A DNA stretch of 21,790 nucleotides, taken from positions 1 to 21,790 of the forward strand of contig DYJB01000027.1 in the NCBI GenBank assembly GCA_020723365.1, in the 5' to 3' direction. The notes beneath the pieces were generated by a model, which was given only the letters and a program-made list of their open reading frames with translations, had not been told where the DNA came from and did no database searches. Shown here one piece after another: positions 6,801 through 15,108 of the stretch; within the stretch, counting starts at the first letter, position 1, and each line of letters begins with the position of its first letter. This DNA comes from Candidatus Aquidulcis sp. (GTDB lineage: Bacteria > Chloroflexota > Anaerolineae > Anaerolineales > E44-bin32). Made by a program: the position numbers and the translations under genes.

Positions 6801-7745
6801 GGCCCACAGCGCTCGAACCTGGCCCAATTCGGTCTCGCGAGCGACCATCCGCCCCCGCTGGATGGCCTCCAGGATCGGAACCTCGCCGCCGAGCGCATCA
6901 GGCTTCCACAAGGAGGGAGAGCGCAGGGTCTCGAGCACCACCTCGGCGCTCCCCGGCCGATCGTCCGGGGCCTTGCCGAGCAGATCGACGATCAGCCGGT
7001 CGAGGGCCGGAGGCACCGATGGATTGCGGACACGCGGCGGAACGACCGGGGCGTACAGGTGCTGCGTGATGACCGCCAGCGCCTCATCCCCGGTGAAAGG
7101 CAGCCCGCCGGTGGTCCACTCGTACAGCATCACACCCAGGGCGTACAGGTCCGCTCGCCCGTCGACCGACCGGCCCTGTGCCTGCTCGGGCGCCAGGTAG
7201 AAGACTGTCCCGGCAATCATGCCCTCGGAGGTAATGCGCGAGGCCAGCGAGAACGCCAATCCGAAATCGGTCAGCTTGACAGCGTCCCCATCCGTACGCA
7301 GGACATTCTCGGGCTTGAGGTCGCGGTGGACGATTCCCTGTGCGTGGGCATGCGCCAGCGCCTCGCACAGCTGGGCGGCGATGCGGACCGTTTCCTCCAG
7401 CGTCGCCGGCGGCCGGTGGAAGGTCGATGTCCCCTCGATCAACTCCATGACCAGAAAAGGCTGGCCGTCGATCTCGCCGGCATCGTGGACGGCGACGATG
7501 TTGGGATGGTTGAGGCGCGCCGCCATGCGTGCTTCACGAAGGAGATGACGGCGGTCCTCGGGGGTCAGGTCCGGCTTGCGGACCAGCTTGAGGGCGACGT
7601 CGCGGTCGAGCCGCTCATCGTGCGCGCGGTAGACGATCGCCATGCCACCGCGGCCGAGTTCGCCGTCCAGCCGGAAGCGGTCGTTGAGGAGGGCGCCGGC
7701 CTGGGCCCCGGTGGGAGGCATCGCGTGGGAGGCTGACCCGCTCAC
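3870..7745 (-). CDS. Ser/Thr protein kinase - AAA ATPase - TPR - SBP_bac_5 (oligopeptide-binding) fusion
   Basis: A 1291-residue protein with four parts. (1) Hanks-type kinase, residues 24-275: GRGGMAIVY (31-39), K53, E71, HRDLKPEN (140-147), DFG (160-162), APE (185-187); every catalytic residue is present. (2) ATPase of the type seen in MalT-like and kinase-linked regulators, about 295-600: Walker A GEAGIGKT (329-336), Walker B ILLVIEDAQWAD with D447. (3) TPR-like helices, about 685-785. (4) A complete family 5 solute-binding domain, about 790-1290, with the signature YTFHLRPGWRWSDG near 850-863 and C-terminal WSADYPDPDN. No signal peptide, lipobox or membrane helix is visible, so the binding domain should be cytosolic, as in SgrR-type regulators. 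Probable role: sensing a peptide- or sugar-like solute and switching kinase or ATPase output. The start is GTG at 7745; ATG at 7721 is an alternative. The gene is divergent from the aminotransferase. Confidence 0.9.
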   Translation of the reverse strand: MSGSASHAMPPTGAQAGALLNDRFRLDGELGRGGMAIVYRAHDERLDRDVALKLVRKPDLTPEDRRHLLREARMAARLNHPNIVAVHDAGEIDGQPFLVMELIEGTSTFHRPPATLEETVRIAAQLCEALAHAHAQGIVHRDLKPENVLRTDGDAVKLTDFGLAFSLASRITSEGMIAGTVFYLAPEQAQGRSVDGRADLYALGVMLYEWTTGGLPFTGDEALAVITQHLYAPVVPPRVRNPSVPPALDRLIVDLLGKAPDDRPGSAEVVLETLRSPSLWKPDALGGEVPILEAIQRGRMVARETELGQVRALWAGAQSAGSQLLLVRGEAGIGKTRLVRELVTLARVSKGVVLQAWNDDRPAQPFAAFRQILRRLLDERSDVIGACPEPVVADLLALLPELQARHSNVEPRPSLDSAADQHHLFESVAVCLTLVSQAAPILLVIEDAQWADSGTLLLLRYLVQQTRTRPVLYVLTYRTAGAVEARELEAALAAFRREALGTTLTLERLGASGTLAMLQALLGESVPNELVEGIQQATEGNPLYIEEVCKGLVESGRLVRRDGDWRLVDRRAVPVPASLRVAVEERLRRLPAETQQALEAAAVWGPVFQPTRIAGLIGIDPGAACDALAAAERAEIIRPLPDGAEPRCAFAHALIAAAVVEGLAPQRRRALHAGVAAALEAQHPDDHEALAFHFREAGDRDKAVEHLMRAGDRAKALHACREAIESYQAAIDLQAQAGDRRAQACTLLRLGLACSTDFQFDAARSAYERAFDLWEAALESEPPESAPELPVTLRYGVCEPVSLDPGRAGDDLTAFVIGQLMEGLVELDEAWGIVPSLASRWTVSADGRSYTFHLRPGWRWSDGRALTAHDFEYAWKRNLALAAESPAALLLYVLRGAQAYAEGSGPAEAVGVRALDDRTLEARLDRPAGYFPQLLTHPVTFPLPRWVVEGDRQPWTAPGTIVCNGAWLLEAWERGKRMAFTRNPRYRGLSRGNAGRIEAPVVEDHQALLPAFEAGDLDGISLLRTRPMQVAGLRARYRRQLTMTPYLSTFYLSFNCGRPPFDNLAARQAFMQAIDRVGLLARVDMRQPPPGGFLPPGMPGHNPALGPPFDPDRARQRMIEAGYPEGGKFPEVEIVYTAGPGEDPVTTHLTRGWWEVLGVKVTPVGLPWDEFLRRRDSDPPALSVSGWSADYPDPDNLLRVLFHSREGLNAIRWRNADFDALSEQAAVATDRKVRLDLYARADRLLVEEQAAVAPLWYRESCQLLQPYVSVPRVPACMLKLKDVIVEEKANR

Positions 7746-8152
7746 CGTTCGGTCTCGTTGCCGGCGAGGCGCCTCAAAGCGTCGGATGGAGCCAGGGCGG
7801 ACGGTGGGTCAGCAGTCGGTCGGAGCGAGTGGAGCGACGATGCCCGCGAGGCTGGGAGGAGGCCCGGGGATGAGGCAGGAGTGCAGGCCGGGGCGAGGGA
7901 CGGTGCGGGTTCCCCCTGCTGTCCGTGAACACCCTCAGTATCGCCCCGAATCGGCGGGAGTCAATCCACGGCGCCGCGGGCTCCCCCGGCCGCGGCCGTC
8001 AGTCCGCGCGTCTCGTGCCTCCCGCCCGCCTCCCCGCCGCTCCGCATCCAGATACCCGACTCGCCAGGATTCCGGCGTATGATGGGCTCGCCGGGGGACC
8101 CCCACGCGCACTCGCCACCCGGTTCCACCGCCTTAGGGGATCTGGCCCGCCG
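7746..8152. other. Divergent intergenic region between kinase fusion and aminotransferase
   Basis: About 400 bp with no credible gene. On the minus strand TTGACT (7959-7964) and GATACT (7937-7942) are 16 bp apart, a candidate promoter for the kinase fusion with a leader of about 185 nt. On the plus strand TATGAT (8078-8083) is a good -10 for the aminotransferase but has no convincing -35. A GC-rich hairpin with 7-bp arms (GCCGCGG 7973-7979, CCGCGGC 7990-7996) lies between them. Confidence 0.4.
7937..7964 (-). promoter_or_regulatory. Candidate promoter of the kinase/SBP fusion
   Basis: Minus-strand TTGACT (7959-7964), 16-bp spacer, GATACT (7937-7942). The -35 matches consensus at 5 of 6 and the -10 at 4 of 6. 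It is the best pair I found upstream of the fusion gene, but the implied leader is long. Confidence 0.35.
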
Positions 8153-9385
8153 ATGTTCTCCTCGCGACTCGACCCTGACCTGACCCCCGGCCGTTTCCAG
8201 CGGGCGCTCGACGAACTGCGCGCCGCCGACACACCGCTCATCGATCTGACCAGCGGAAACCCTCCGGCGTGCGGGCTGGGGCCGGAGGCCGGGGTGCTGG
8301 CGCAGGCGCTGACGGCACCGGCGGTGGCCGAGTATCATCCCGAGCCGCGCGGGTTACTCAGCACGCGCCAGGCGGTGGCGGCGTACTACGCCGATCGTGC
8401 GCTGCCCACGCTGCCCGAGCAGATCTTCCTGAGCGCCAGCACCAGCCAGGCCTATGCCGAACTGATCAAGCTCTTCGCCGATCCGGGCAGCGAGATCCTT
8501 GTCCCTCAGCCATCGTACCCGCTGTTCGACATGCTCGTGACGCTCGAGGGCTGCCGGCCGGTGCCGTTCCCGTCCATGCGCGTGGCGGACGGGCGCTGGC
8601 GCCTGGATGAGGCGGCGCTCGAAGGCGCCTTCTCGGCCCGCACACGGGCCGTGATCCTGGTCAGCCCGAACAACCCGACCGGGATCTACCTGGCCCCCGC
8701 CGAACAGGCCGCTGCTCAGCGCCTGTGCGCCGAACACGGCTGCGCGCTGATCCTGGATGAAGTCTTCTTCGACTACCCGGCCGAGGGCTTCGCCTACCCT
8801 CGGACGGTGGATGAAGGCGCCGGCCTGTGCGTTCGCCTGAGCGGGCTCTCCAAGGTGATCGGCGCGCCGCAGCTCAAGCTTGGGTGGATGCGCCTGAGCG
8901 GCGAGCAGGCCCGCGTGCACGCCGCCTGCGAGCGTCTGGAGTTCATTGCCGACACCTACCTCTCGGCCTCGACGCCGGCGCAACTGGCGGCCGAGGCGCT
9001 GTTGCCGCGGCGCAGCCCGATCCAGGCACGGATCCGCGAGAGGCTCCATGTCAATCAGCACGTCGCCGAGCAGTCCTTCGGCCGCGGATCAGCGGCGCGC
9101 CTGCTGCCACGCGAAGGCGGCTGGTACCTCGTGCTCCGCCTGCCCGAGGATGAGGACGATGAGGATCTGGCCTGCCGGCTGCTCATCGACGACCACGTCG
9201 TCGTCCAGCCAGGATTCTTCTTCGGCTTCCCCGAGGGCGAGCTTGTGGTGCTCAGCTTGATCACGCCGGCCGACGAGTTCGCCGAGGGCGTGCGCAGGGT
9301 AGCCCGCCGGATTACGGCGCGGGCTGATGCAGGGGATGGAGGACTCCAGCCTCCTGGAATAGCTCGCGACCGCCAATCTGCCTAG
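8153..9385 (+). CDS. Fold-type I PLP-dependent aminotransferase
   Basis: A 410-residue class I/II aminotransferase. It has SPNNPTG at 171-177, DEVFFDY at 202-208 (PLP-contacting D202 and Y208) and the Schiff-base lysine in SGLSKVIGAPQLKLGW (K234). The N-terminus (SRLDPDLTPGRF, then LIDLTSGNPP) is typical of the subgroup beginning with a DLT-S-NP motif, which supports the ATG at 8153 over longer open frames reaching 7925. AGGGGA lies 11-16 nt upstream. The C-terminal stretch that normally carries the arginine binding the substrate carboxylate reads ELVVLSL, with Val366 where Arg is expected. Substrate choice may therefore differ from standard amino-acid transaminases; the substrate is unknown. 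It precedes the Lnt-like gene by 93 bp on the same strand. Confidence 0.88.
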   Translation: MFSSRLDPDLTPGRFQRALDELRAADTPLIDLTSGNPPACGLGPEAGVLAQALTAPAVAEYHPEPRGLLSTRQAVAAYYADRALPTLPEQIFLSASTSQAYAELIKLFADPGSEILVPQPSYPLFDMLVTLEGCRPVPFPSMRVADGRWRLDEAALEGAFSARTRAVILVSPNNPTGIYLAPAEQAAAQRLCAEHGCALILDEVFFDYPAEGFAYPRTVDEGAGLCVRLSGLSKVIGAPQLKLGWMRLSGEQARVHAACERLEFIADTYLSASTPAQLAAEALLPRRSPIQARIRERLHVNQHVAEQSFGRGSAARLLPREGGWYLVLRLPEDEDDEDLACRLLIDDHVVVQPGFFFGFPEGELVVLSLITPADEFAEGVRRVARRITARADAGDGGLQPPGIARDRQSA

Positions 9386-9432
9386 AATCGCCAGCTGTCA
9401 GCCGCAGCGCACACCTGGGCGAAGGCCGTCCA

Positions 9433-9450
9433 CCCCCCCCCGGGGGGGGG
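9433..9450. repeat. C9-G9 homopolymer palindrome
   Basis: Nine C (9433-9441) are followed directly by nine G (9442-9450), 28 bp before the Lnt-like start codon. The only features nearby are GAGGAAGG at 9466-9473 (ribosome binding site) and a GGCCGGCC-type palindrome. It may be slippage-prone, may form strong secondary structure in the leader, or may have a miscalled length. Confidence 0.8.
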
Positions 9451-9478
9451 CCGGCCGGACTCACCGAGGAAGGCCCCC

Positions 9479-10495
9479 ATGGAAACTGCGACGCCATCGG
9501 ACCAGCCCGTTGTTCAACGCAGGGCTCAAACCACCAGGATTCTGATCGGGGTGATCCTGGGGTTCCTCAGTGCGGCGATGCTGATCCTCGCCTTCCCGCC
9601 CTACAACGTCTGGCCGCTGATCTTCCTGGCCTTCGCTCCCATGCTGCTGGCGGACTACCGCGTGCTGCCGGAGCGCTGGGCGGGGCTGGGCTCCGCCCTC
9701 GGCTGGGGCGTCTGGCTCCTGGTCTACCTGACGATGATCTTCGGCCTCGACGCCGGCACCTGGTTCATGCAGGCCATCGCCGTGCTGGTGGCCGTCGTCA
9801 ACCTCACGGGCGGACCCGGGCTGCGTCGCTTCCACGAACGCAGCGGCTACCGCTGGTTCGCGCCCTTCGGCGTCGTCGCCACGGTCGGGATCGAGATGCT
9901 GCGCAGCTTCATCCCCATCGTCGCCACGCACGCCTTCGTGGGTCACACGCTGCACACCCAGCCGTGGCTGATCCAGCCGGCGTCGGTCTTCGGGATCTAC
10001 GGCCTGGACGTGGTCATCATGCTGGTCGGCTACGCGCTGGCGCTGGCCGCCCTGGGGCTGTTCGACCGCCGGTGGAGGTGGGATCTTCGGCAACAGGCGG
10101 TGGACAGCCGGCTGAGCACGCGCTGGCTGGCGGGGATGGGCATCGTCGCCGCGGCGTGGGTTGCGCTCAGCCTGGTTCAGCTCAAGCGCGCGCCCGGGGA
10201 TCCAGTCACGATCCGCACCGCCGGCGTGCAGCATGGCTACGTCCGGCCGGGGCACATGGATCCCGGCACGCAGGTCGCCCGGCTGGAGGCGCTGTCGGAG
10301 GGAACGCGTGAGGCGGCGGCGCAGGGCGCCCGGCTGGTCGTGTGGCCCGAGCTGGGGGTGGGCTTCGATCCGCAGGCCGAAGGCACCGATGAGCTGCGCT
10401 CCCTGGCGGCCGAGACCGGGACCTCCCTCCTCATCGGTTACGGGCTGGACACCGAGGCCGGCTGGCGCAACGAAGCCGTCCTGCTTGTGCCGTAG
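9479..10495 (+). CDS. Apolipoprotein N-acyltransferase-like protein, N-terminal fragment ending at premature TAG
   Basis: The 338 residues before an in-frame TAG (10493-10495). The start ATG at 9479 has GAGGAAGG 5 nt upstream. About seven hydrophobic segments (roughly 20-40, 45-60, 72-90, 95-112, 128-148, 165-195, 218-236) precede a nitrilase-type domain from about 245, the layout of Lnt, which adds the third acyl chain to lipoproteins at the inner membrane. The LIQPASVFGIYGLDVVIMLV segment is typical of the family. The catalytic Glu is E291 in VVWPELG. The Lys and Cys of the triad lie beyond the stop in the same frame, so this fragment alone should be inactive. Either the gene carries a nonsense mutation (one base from GAG or CAG) or the base is miscalled. 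Confidence 0.8.
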   Translation: METATPSDQPVVQRRAQTTRILIGVILGFLSAAMLILAFPPYNVWPLIFLAFAPMLLADYRVLPERWAGLGSALGWGVWLLVYLTMIFGLDAGTWFMQAIAVLVAVVNLTGGPGLRRFHERSGYRWFAPFGVVATVGIEMLRSFIPIVATHAFVGHTLHTQPWLIQPASVFGIYGLDVVIMLVGYALALAALGLFDRRWRWDLRQQAVDSRLSTRWLAGMGIVAAAWVALSLVQLKRAPGDPVTIRTAGVQHGYVRPGHMDPGTQVARLEALSEGTREAAAQGARLVVWPELGVGFDPQAEGTDELRSLAAETGTSLLIGYGLDTEAGWRNEAVLLVP

Positions 10496-11017
10496 GGGGA
10501 GTTCCTGGCTGCCTACGGCAAGAACTACCCCGCCGGCGAGCCGCCCATCGTCACCGCCGGGCGCTACCTAGTGTACGACACACCGCTCGGAAGGCTGGCC
10601 CCGATCATCTGCAACGACGTCAACTACACCGCCCCCGCCCGCATCGTGGCACGCATGGGCGCCCAGCTGGTGATGGTGCCGACGCGCATGTTCGCCGGGG
10701 TGTGGAGGGAGATGCAGGTGATGGCCGTCTTCCGGGCGGTCGAGAATCGCGTCGCCACAGTGATGGTCGACGGCGCCTTTCGCACGACGATGGTCGACCC
10801 CTATGGGCGAATCGTGGCCGACCAGGTCACGCCCGCGCCGGGCGCGCAGATGCTCGTCGCCGACGTGCCGGTCGGATCCCCGGGCACGCTGTACTCGCGC
10901 CTGGGCGACTGGGTCGGCTGGTTCTGCCTGCTCTCCTGGATCGGCTCGATGGTCTACCAGGCGGCCGACGAGCGACGAAGCAAGCAGGCCGAAAGGGCCA
11001 CGGCAGCCTCAGCCTAG
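10496..11017 (+). pseudogene. Apolipoprotein N-acyltransferase-like protein, C-terminal remainder in the same frame
   Basis: Directly after the TAG the same frame continues for 173 codons with an intact nitrilase half-domain. It carries the catalytic Lys in YGKNYPAGE (K348 counting from the original start), the catalytic Cys in PIICND (C378), MVPTRMF, and a C-terminal hydrophobic segment (WVGWFCLLSWIGSMVYQ) as in Lnt. Together the two parts give about 511 residues, normal for the family. The first good internal start is GTG at 10571, which would lose K348, so reinitiation would not restore the triad on this chain. The gene ends at 11017 and is convergent with katG. Confidence 0.75.
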
Positions 11018-11120
11018 CACTCGAGGCACCTCTGCGAACCCTGGAAGCTGCCCGTCACCTCCTGATCGGGCACGCAGCCCGCCGTCCTGCGCCAACGCAT
11101 TCCCCTCAGGCCGGGAATCA

Positions 11121-11151
11121 CAGCACCTACCATCGAGCATGGTAGGTGCTG
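11121..11151. terminator. Hairpin between convergent genes, probable bidirectional terminator
   Basis: CAGCACCTACCAT (11121-11133) pairs perfectly with ATGGTAGGTGCTG (11139-11151) around a 5-nt loop. It lies between the stops of the Lnt-like gene (11017) and katG (11181). The following bases are not T-rich on either strand, so it is a structured but U-poor terminator. A second, weaker stem TGCCCG/CGGGCA is at 11049-11072. Confidence 0.6.
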
Positions 11152-11180
11152 GGTGTTGACCGAACCGGATTTCGCTCCGA

Positions 11181-12547
<1,367 letters not shown>

Positions 12548-13514
12548 GCCGGCCCCGTGGGACTTCCCGAAGGTGTGCCCTCCGGCGACGAGGGCGACGG
12601 TCTCCTCGTCGTTCATGGCCATGCGGCCAAAGGTCTCGCGCACATCGCGCCCCGAGGCGACCGGATCCGGATTGCCATTCGGCCCTTCCGGATTGACGTA
12701 GATCAGCCCCATCTGCACGGCCGCCAGCGGGTTCTCGAGCTCGCGGTCGCCGGCGTAGCGCTTGTCCCCCAGCCACTCGTCCTCGGAGCCCCAGTAGATG
12801 TCCTTCTCCGGCTCCCAGATGTCCTCGCGGCCGCCGGCGAAGCCGAAGGTCTTGAAGCCCATCGATTCCAGGGCGACGTTGCCGGCCAGGATCATCAGGT
12901 CGGCCCAGGAAAGCCTGCGGCCGTACTTCTGCTTGATCGGCCACAGCAGGCGGCGCGCCTTGTCGAGGTTGATGTTGTCGGGCCAGCTGTTGAGGGGCGC
13001 CAGGCGCTGGCTGCCGCTGCCGGCGCCGCCGCGCCCGTCGCCGATGCGGTACGTCCCGGCGCTGTGCCAGGCCATGCGGATCATCAGCGGGCCGTAGTGG
13101 CCCCAGTCGGCCGGCCACCACTCCTCGGAGCGGGTCATCCGCGCCCGCAGGTCCTTCTTCACCGCGGCGAGATCGAGTTTGGCGAACTCCTTCCGATAGT
13201 TGAACCCCTCGTCCATCGGATTGGACTTGGAGGAATGCTGGTGCAGGATGTCGAGGTTCAACTGCTTGGGCCACCAATCGCGGTTGCCGGTGCCGCCCCC
13301 GGCCGCCGGCCCATGGACCGGGCACTTGCTAGCTTCGCTCATCGTACATGCTCCTTTTGCTGGCCCCATTCGCGGTCGCTGCTGTTCAGCACGTTTCTTT
13401 CCCGTCAAGCGGAATCGCGTGAGGCCTGCCGCCCGCCTGACGATCCTTTCTCGCTGACCGAACCCGGAGCGCGCCCCTGGGAGGCCGGGCGGGCCCCCTG
13501 CTGGCGCTCGGCTC

Positions 13515-14009
13515 CTACTCCTTGCCGCGCTTGCCCAATTGATGATCGAGCATCAGCACCGCCGTGCCCTTGGCCTCGATCAGCTCCAGCTGCTGGACGA
13601 TGTCGGCGGCGTTCTTCTCCTCTTCCACCTGCTCATCGATGAACCACTGCAGCATCACCTGGGCCGGGTAGTCCTTCTCCTTGAGCGCCAGCTCGTAGAG
13701 CGCATAGATCGAGGCCGTGACGGCGGCTTCATGCTCCCGGACCTGCTTGAAGGCCTCCAGGCTAGTCTTCCAGTCCGTCTGGGGCGCGGCAATGGCCTTG
13801 AGCTGCACCCTGCCGCCGCGGTCGGCCAGGTGCTGGAAGAACTTCATCCCATGCTCGCGTTCCTCGTCCGCCTGGAGGTGCATCCACTTGGCGAAGCCGG
13901 AGAGGTTCACGCCCTCGAAGTAGGCGGCCATGGACAGGTAGAGATACGACGAGTAGAGCTCCTTGTTGATCTGTTCGTTGACGGCGTCCTGCATGGTCTT
14001 GGAAATCAC
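13515..14009 (-). CDS. ftnA: Bacterial non-haem ferritin
   Basis: A 164-residue ferritin subunit that oxidises Fe(II) and stores iron in a 24-mer shell in the cytosol. The ferroxidase ligands sit at the same numbers as in E. coli FtnA: E17 in NKELYSSYLYL, E50 and H53 in EEREHG, E94 in VREHE, Q127 in DEQVEEE, with E49, E126, E129 and E130 nearby. The start is GTG at 14009, giving MISKTMQDAVNEQ, the normal family N-terminus, with GAGAGG about 8 nt upstream. GTG at 14018, whose GTGA overlaps the PerR stop, is an alternative that would couple translation directly. It sits between the PerR-like regulator and katG, and is presumably de-repressed with them. Confidence 0.93.
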   Translation of the reverse strand: MISKTMQDAVNEQINKELYSSYLYLSMAAYFEGVNLSGFAKWMHLQADEEREHGMKFFQHLADRGGRVQLKAIAAPQTDWKTSLEAFKQVREHEAAVTASIYALYELALKEKDYPAQVMLQWFIDEQVEEEKNAADIVQQLELIEAKGTAVLMLDHQLGKRGKE

Positions 14010-14014
14010 GGTTG

Positions 14015-14476
14015 TCACCTCTCTCCCTTTCGTTTGACGGTCGACGGTTTTCGGCACTCCGGGCAGAGCCCGTAGAAAGAAACCTGGGAACGCAGGATCT
14101 TGTATCCCGAGGCCTGTTCCTGTTTCCGGATCGCCGCAGGTTCGAGACCGGAGTCCCCATCCATGATCCGCTCGCAGCGAAGACAGATCAGATGGGAGTG
14201 CGGCTCGGGTCGATGGCCATCGTAGCGGCTGTCGCCGCGCAGCTCGATCTCCAGCACCTGGTCCATGTCCTTGAGCAGCGACAGCGTCTTGTACACCGTG
14301 GCCTGGCTCAGGTTGGGGAAGCGGCGCTTGATCCTGGCGTAGAGCTGGGCCGCGCTGGGATGCCCGTCACTGGCCGCGATCAGCCGCACCAGCTCGACCC
14401 GCTGCGGGGTCAGCCGCGAGCCACGCGCCTTGAGCGCCGCCATCAGTTCGTCGAAGCGAGCCCCGGAATCGTCCAT
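14015..14476 (-). CDS. perR: Fur-family regulator, probably PerR type
   Basis: A 153-residue Fur-superfamily repressor. The winged-helix part includes RLTPQRVELVRLI and LSQATVYKTLSLL (recognition helix). The regulatory metal region is RYDGHRPEPHSHL, and two CxxC pairs (CLRC and CPEC) form the structural zinc site. PerR members sense peroxide through oxidation of an Fe-binding His and then release DNA. Fur, Zur and PerR cannot be separated by these motifs alone; the PerR call rests on the downstream ferritin and katG and on a Per/Fur box over its own promoter. The start ATG at 14476 has no clear Shine-Dalgarno in a leader of about 32 nt. Its TGA stop overlaps a possible GTG start of ferritin. 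First gene of the stress operon. Confidence 0.88.
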   Translation of the reverse strand: MDDSGARFDELMAALKARGSRLTPQRVELVRLIAASDGHPSAAQLYARIKRRFPNLSQATVYKTLSLLKDMDQVLEIELRGDSRYDGHRPEPHSHLICLRCERIMDGDSGLEPAAIRKQEQASGYKILRSQVSFYGLCPECRKPSTVKRKGER

Positions 14477-14503
14477 GGATACTTATGGATAGTCAATCTC
14501 TAT

Positions 14504-14518
14504 AGATAATGATTATTC
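14504..14518. promoter_or_regulatory. Per/Fur box
   Basis: A 7-1-7 inverted repeat, AGATAATGATTATTC, whose central 11 positions match the known Per-box core ATAATNATTAT exactly. It overlaps the -10 and start site of the PerR-operon promoter, so binding would block transcription. The flanks extend the symmetry slightly (TAG...CTA, 14503-14520). Confidence 0.82.
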
Positions 14519-14543
14519 TATCGCGCGCGCCGTCCGGGGTCAA
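14515..14543 (-). promoter_or_regulatory. Promoter of the PerR-ferritin-katG operon
   Basis: Minus-strand TTGACC (14538-14543), 17-bp spacer, TAGAAT (14515-14520). Each hexamer differs from consensus at one base. The expected start site is near 14508, inside the Per/Fur box, giving a leader of about 32 nt before the ATG at 14476. Confidence 0.72.
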
Positions 14544-15108
14544 GGGCCGGCGGACGGGCGAGCCTCCCGAGCCGCCGGGAGGGCCCGATCCTGGGGAACC
14601 GGTCAGCCCCGATCCTTCCGCAGCGGCTGGCACGGCTCAGTCTCCTGGCGCACCGTCGCCCGGCCGGGCCGCAGGGCTGGCGGAGGTTGGAGATACAGGC
14701 GCACCATCGTGATCACGCCGGCGCATCCTACCCCCTGGATCTTCCTCGGCAGGACCGTCGCCTTCCAGACGGCTTCATCCAGCAGCCGGTCGACGGTCAC
14801 CTTGTATGGGTCCACCTTGCCGGACCGACGCCGCCCTTGACCCCCGGCTCCGATTCCCGCGCGCCCGACGCGCTGGAAGCGGCGAGGAGGGCCGAGGCCA
14901 AGTCAGCAACAGATGATGTCGTGATCGCCGATGCAGACAATGCGCCGATCATCCCATCGATGCTCGCGGGGACTTCTTTCGACGGCGCAAGTGGCCTTCG
15001 AGAAAGAGCGGCTGCAGGCGCCGGCAATCCAGGCAGGAGACATCGCGCCCTGATTCGATTCAACGCATGCCCGGAGCGCCGTGCCGGGCGCCCCCCACTG
15101 AGGATCGA
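14544..15108. other. Gene-poor region between the glucan synthase and the PerR promoter
   Basis: About 565 bp. The longest minus-strand frame worth noting, 14603-14815 (70 codons from GTG, beginning VDPYKVTVDRLLDEAVW), has some protein-like composition but no family I recognise and no good ribosome site; it may be a remnant. Hairpins CCTCCCG/CGGGAGG (14563-14582) and GCCCGG/CCGGGC (15069-15089) are present. The second lies 20-40 bp after the glucan synthase stop and could be a weak terminator, but it has no T-run. Confidence 0.4.

Noticed and set aside
5592..7736. 714-codon plus-strand open frame opposite the kinase fusion
   Set aside because: It is the antisense shadow of a high-GC gene. 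The minus strand carries complete kinase and ATPase motifs, and the plus frame has no recognisable family.
10493..10495. Amber codon reassignment (pyrrolysine or code change) in the Lnt-like gene
   Set aside because: TAG ends the DUF6282, aminotransferase, ferritin and Lnt-like genes, so it acts as a normal stop here, and no recoding signal is visible after this one.
13343..13514. A second promoter or Per box directly upstream of katG
   Set aside because: TTGACG at 13403-13408 has no acceptable -10 at 16-18 bp, and no ATAAT-type repeat is present; co-transcription from the PerR promoter is simpler.
14603..14815. 70-codon minus-strand frame in the gap beside the PerR promoter
   Set aside because: No recognisable family and no good ribosome site; kept only as a note in the intergenic entry.
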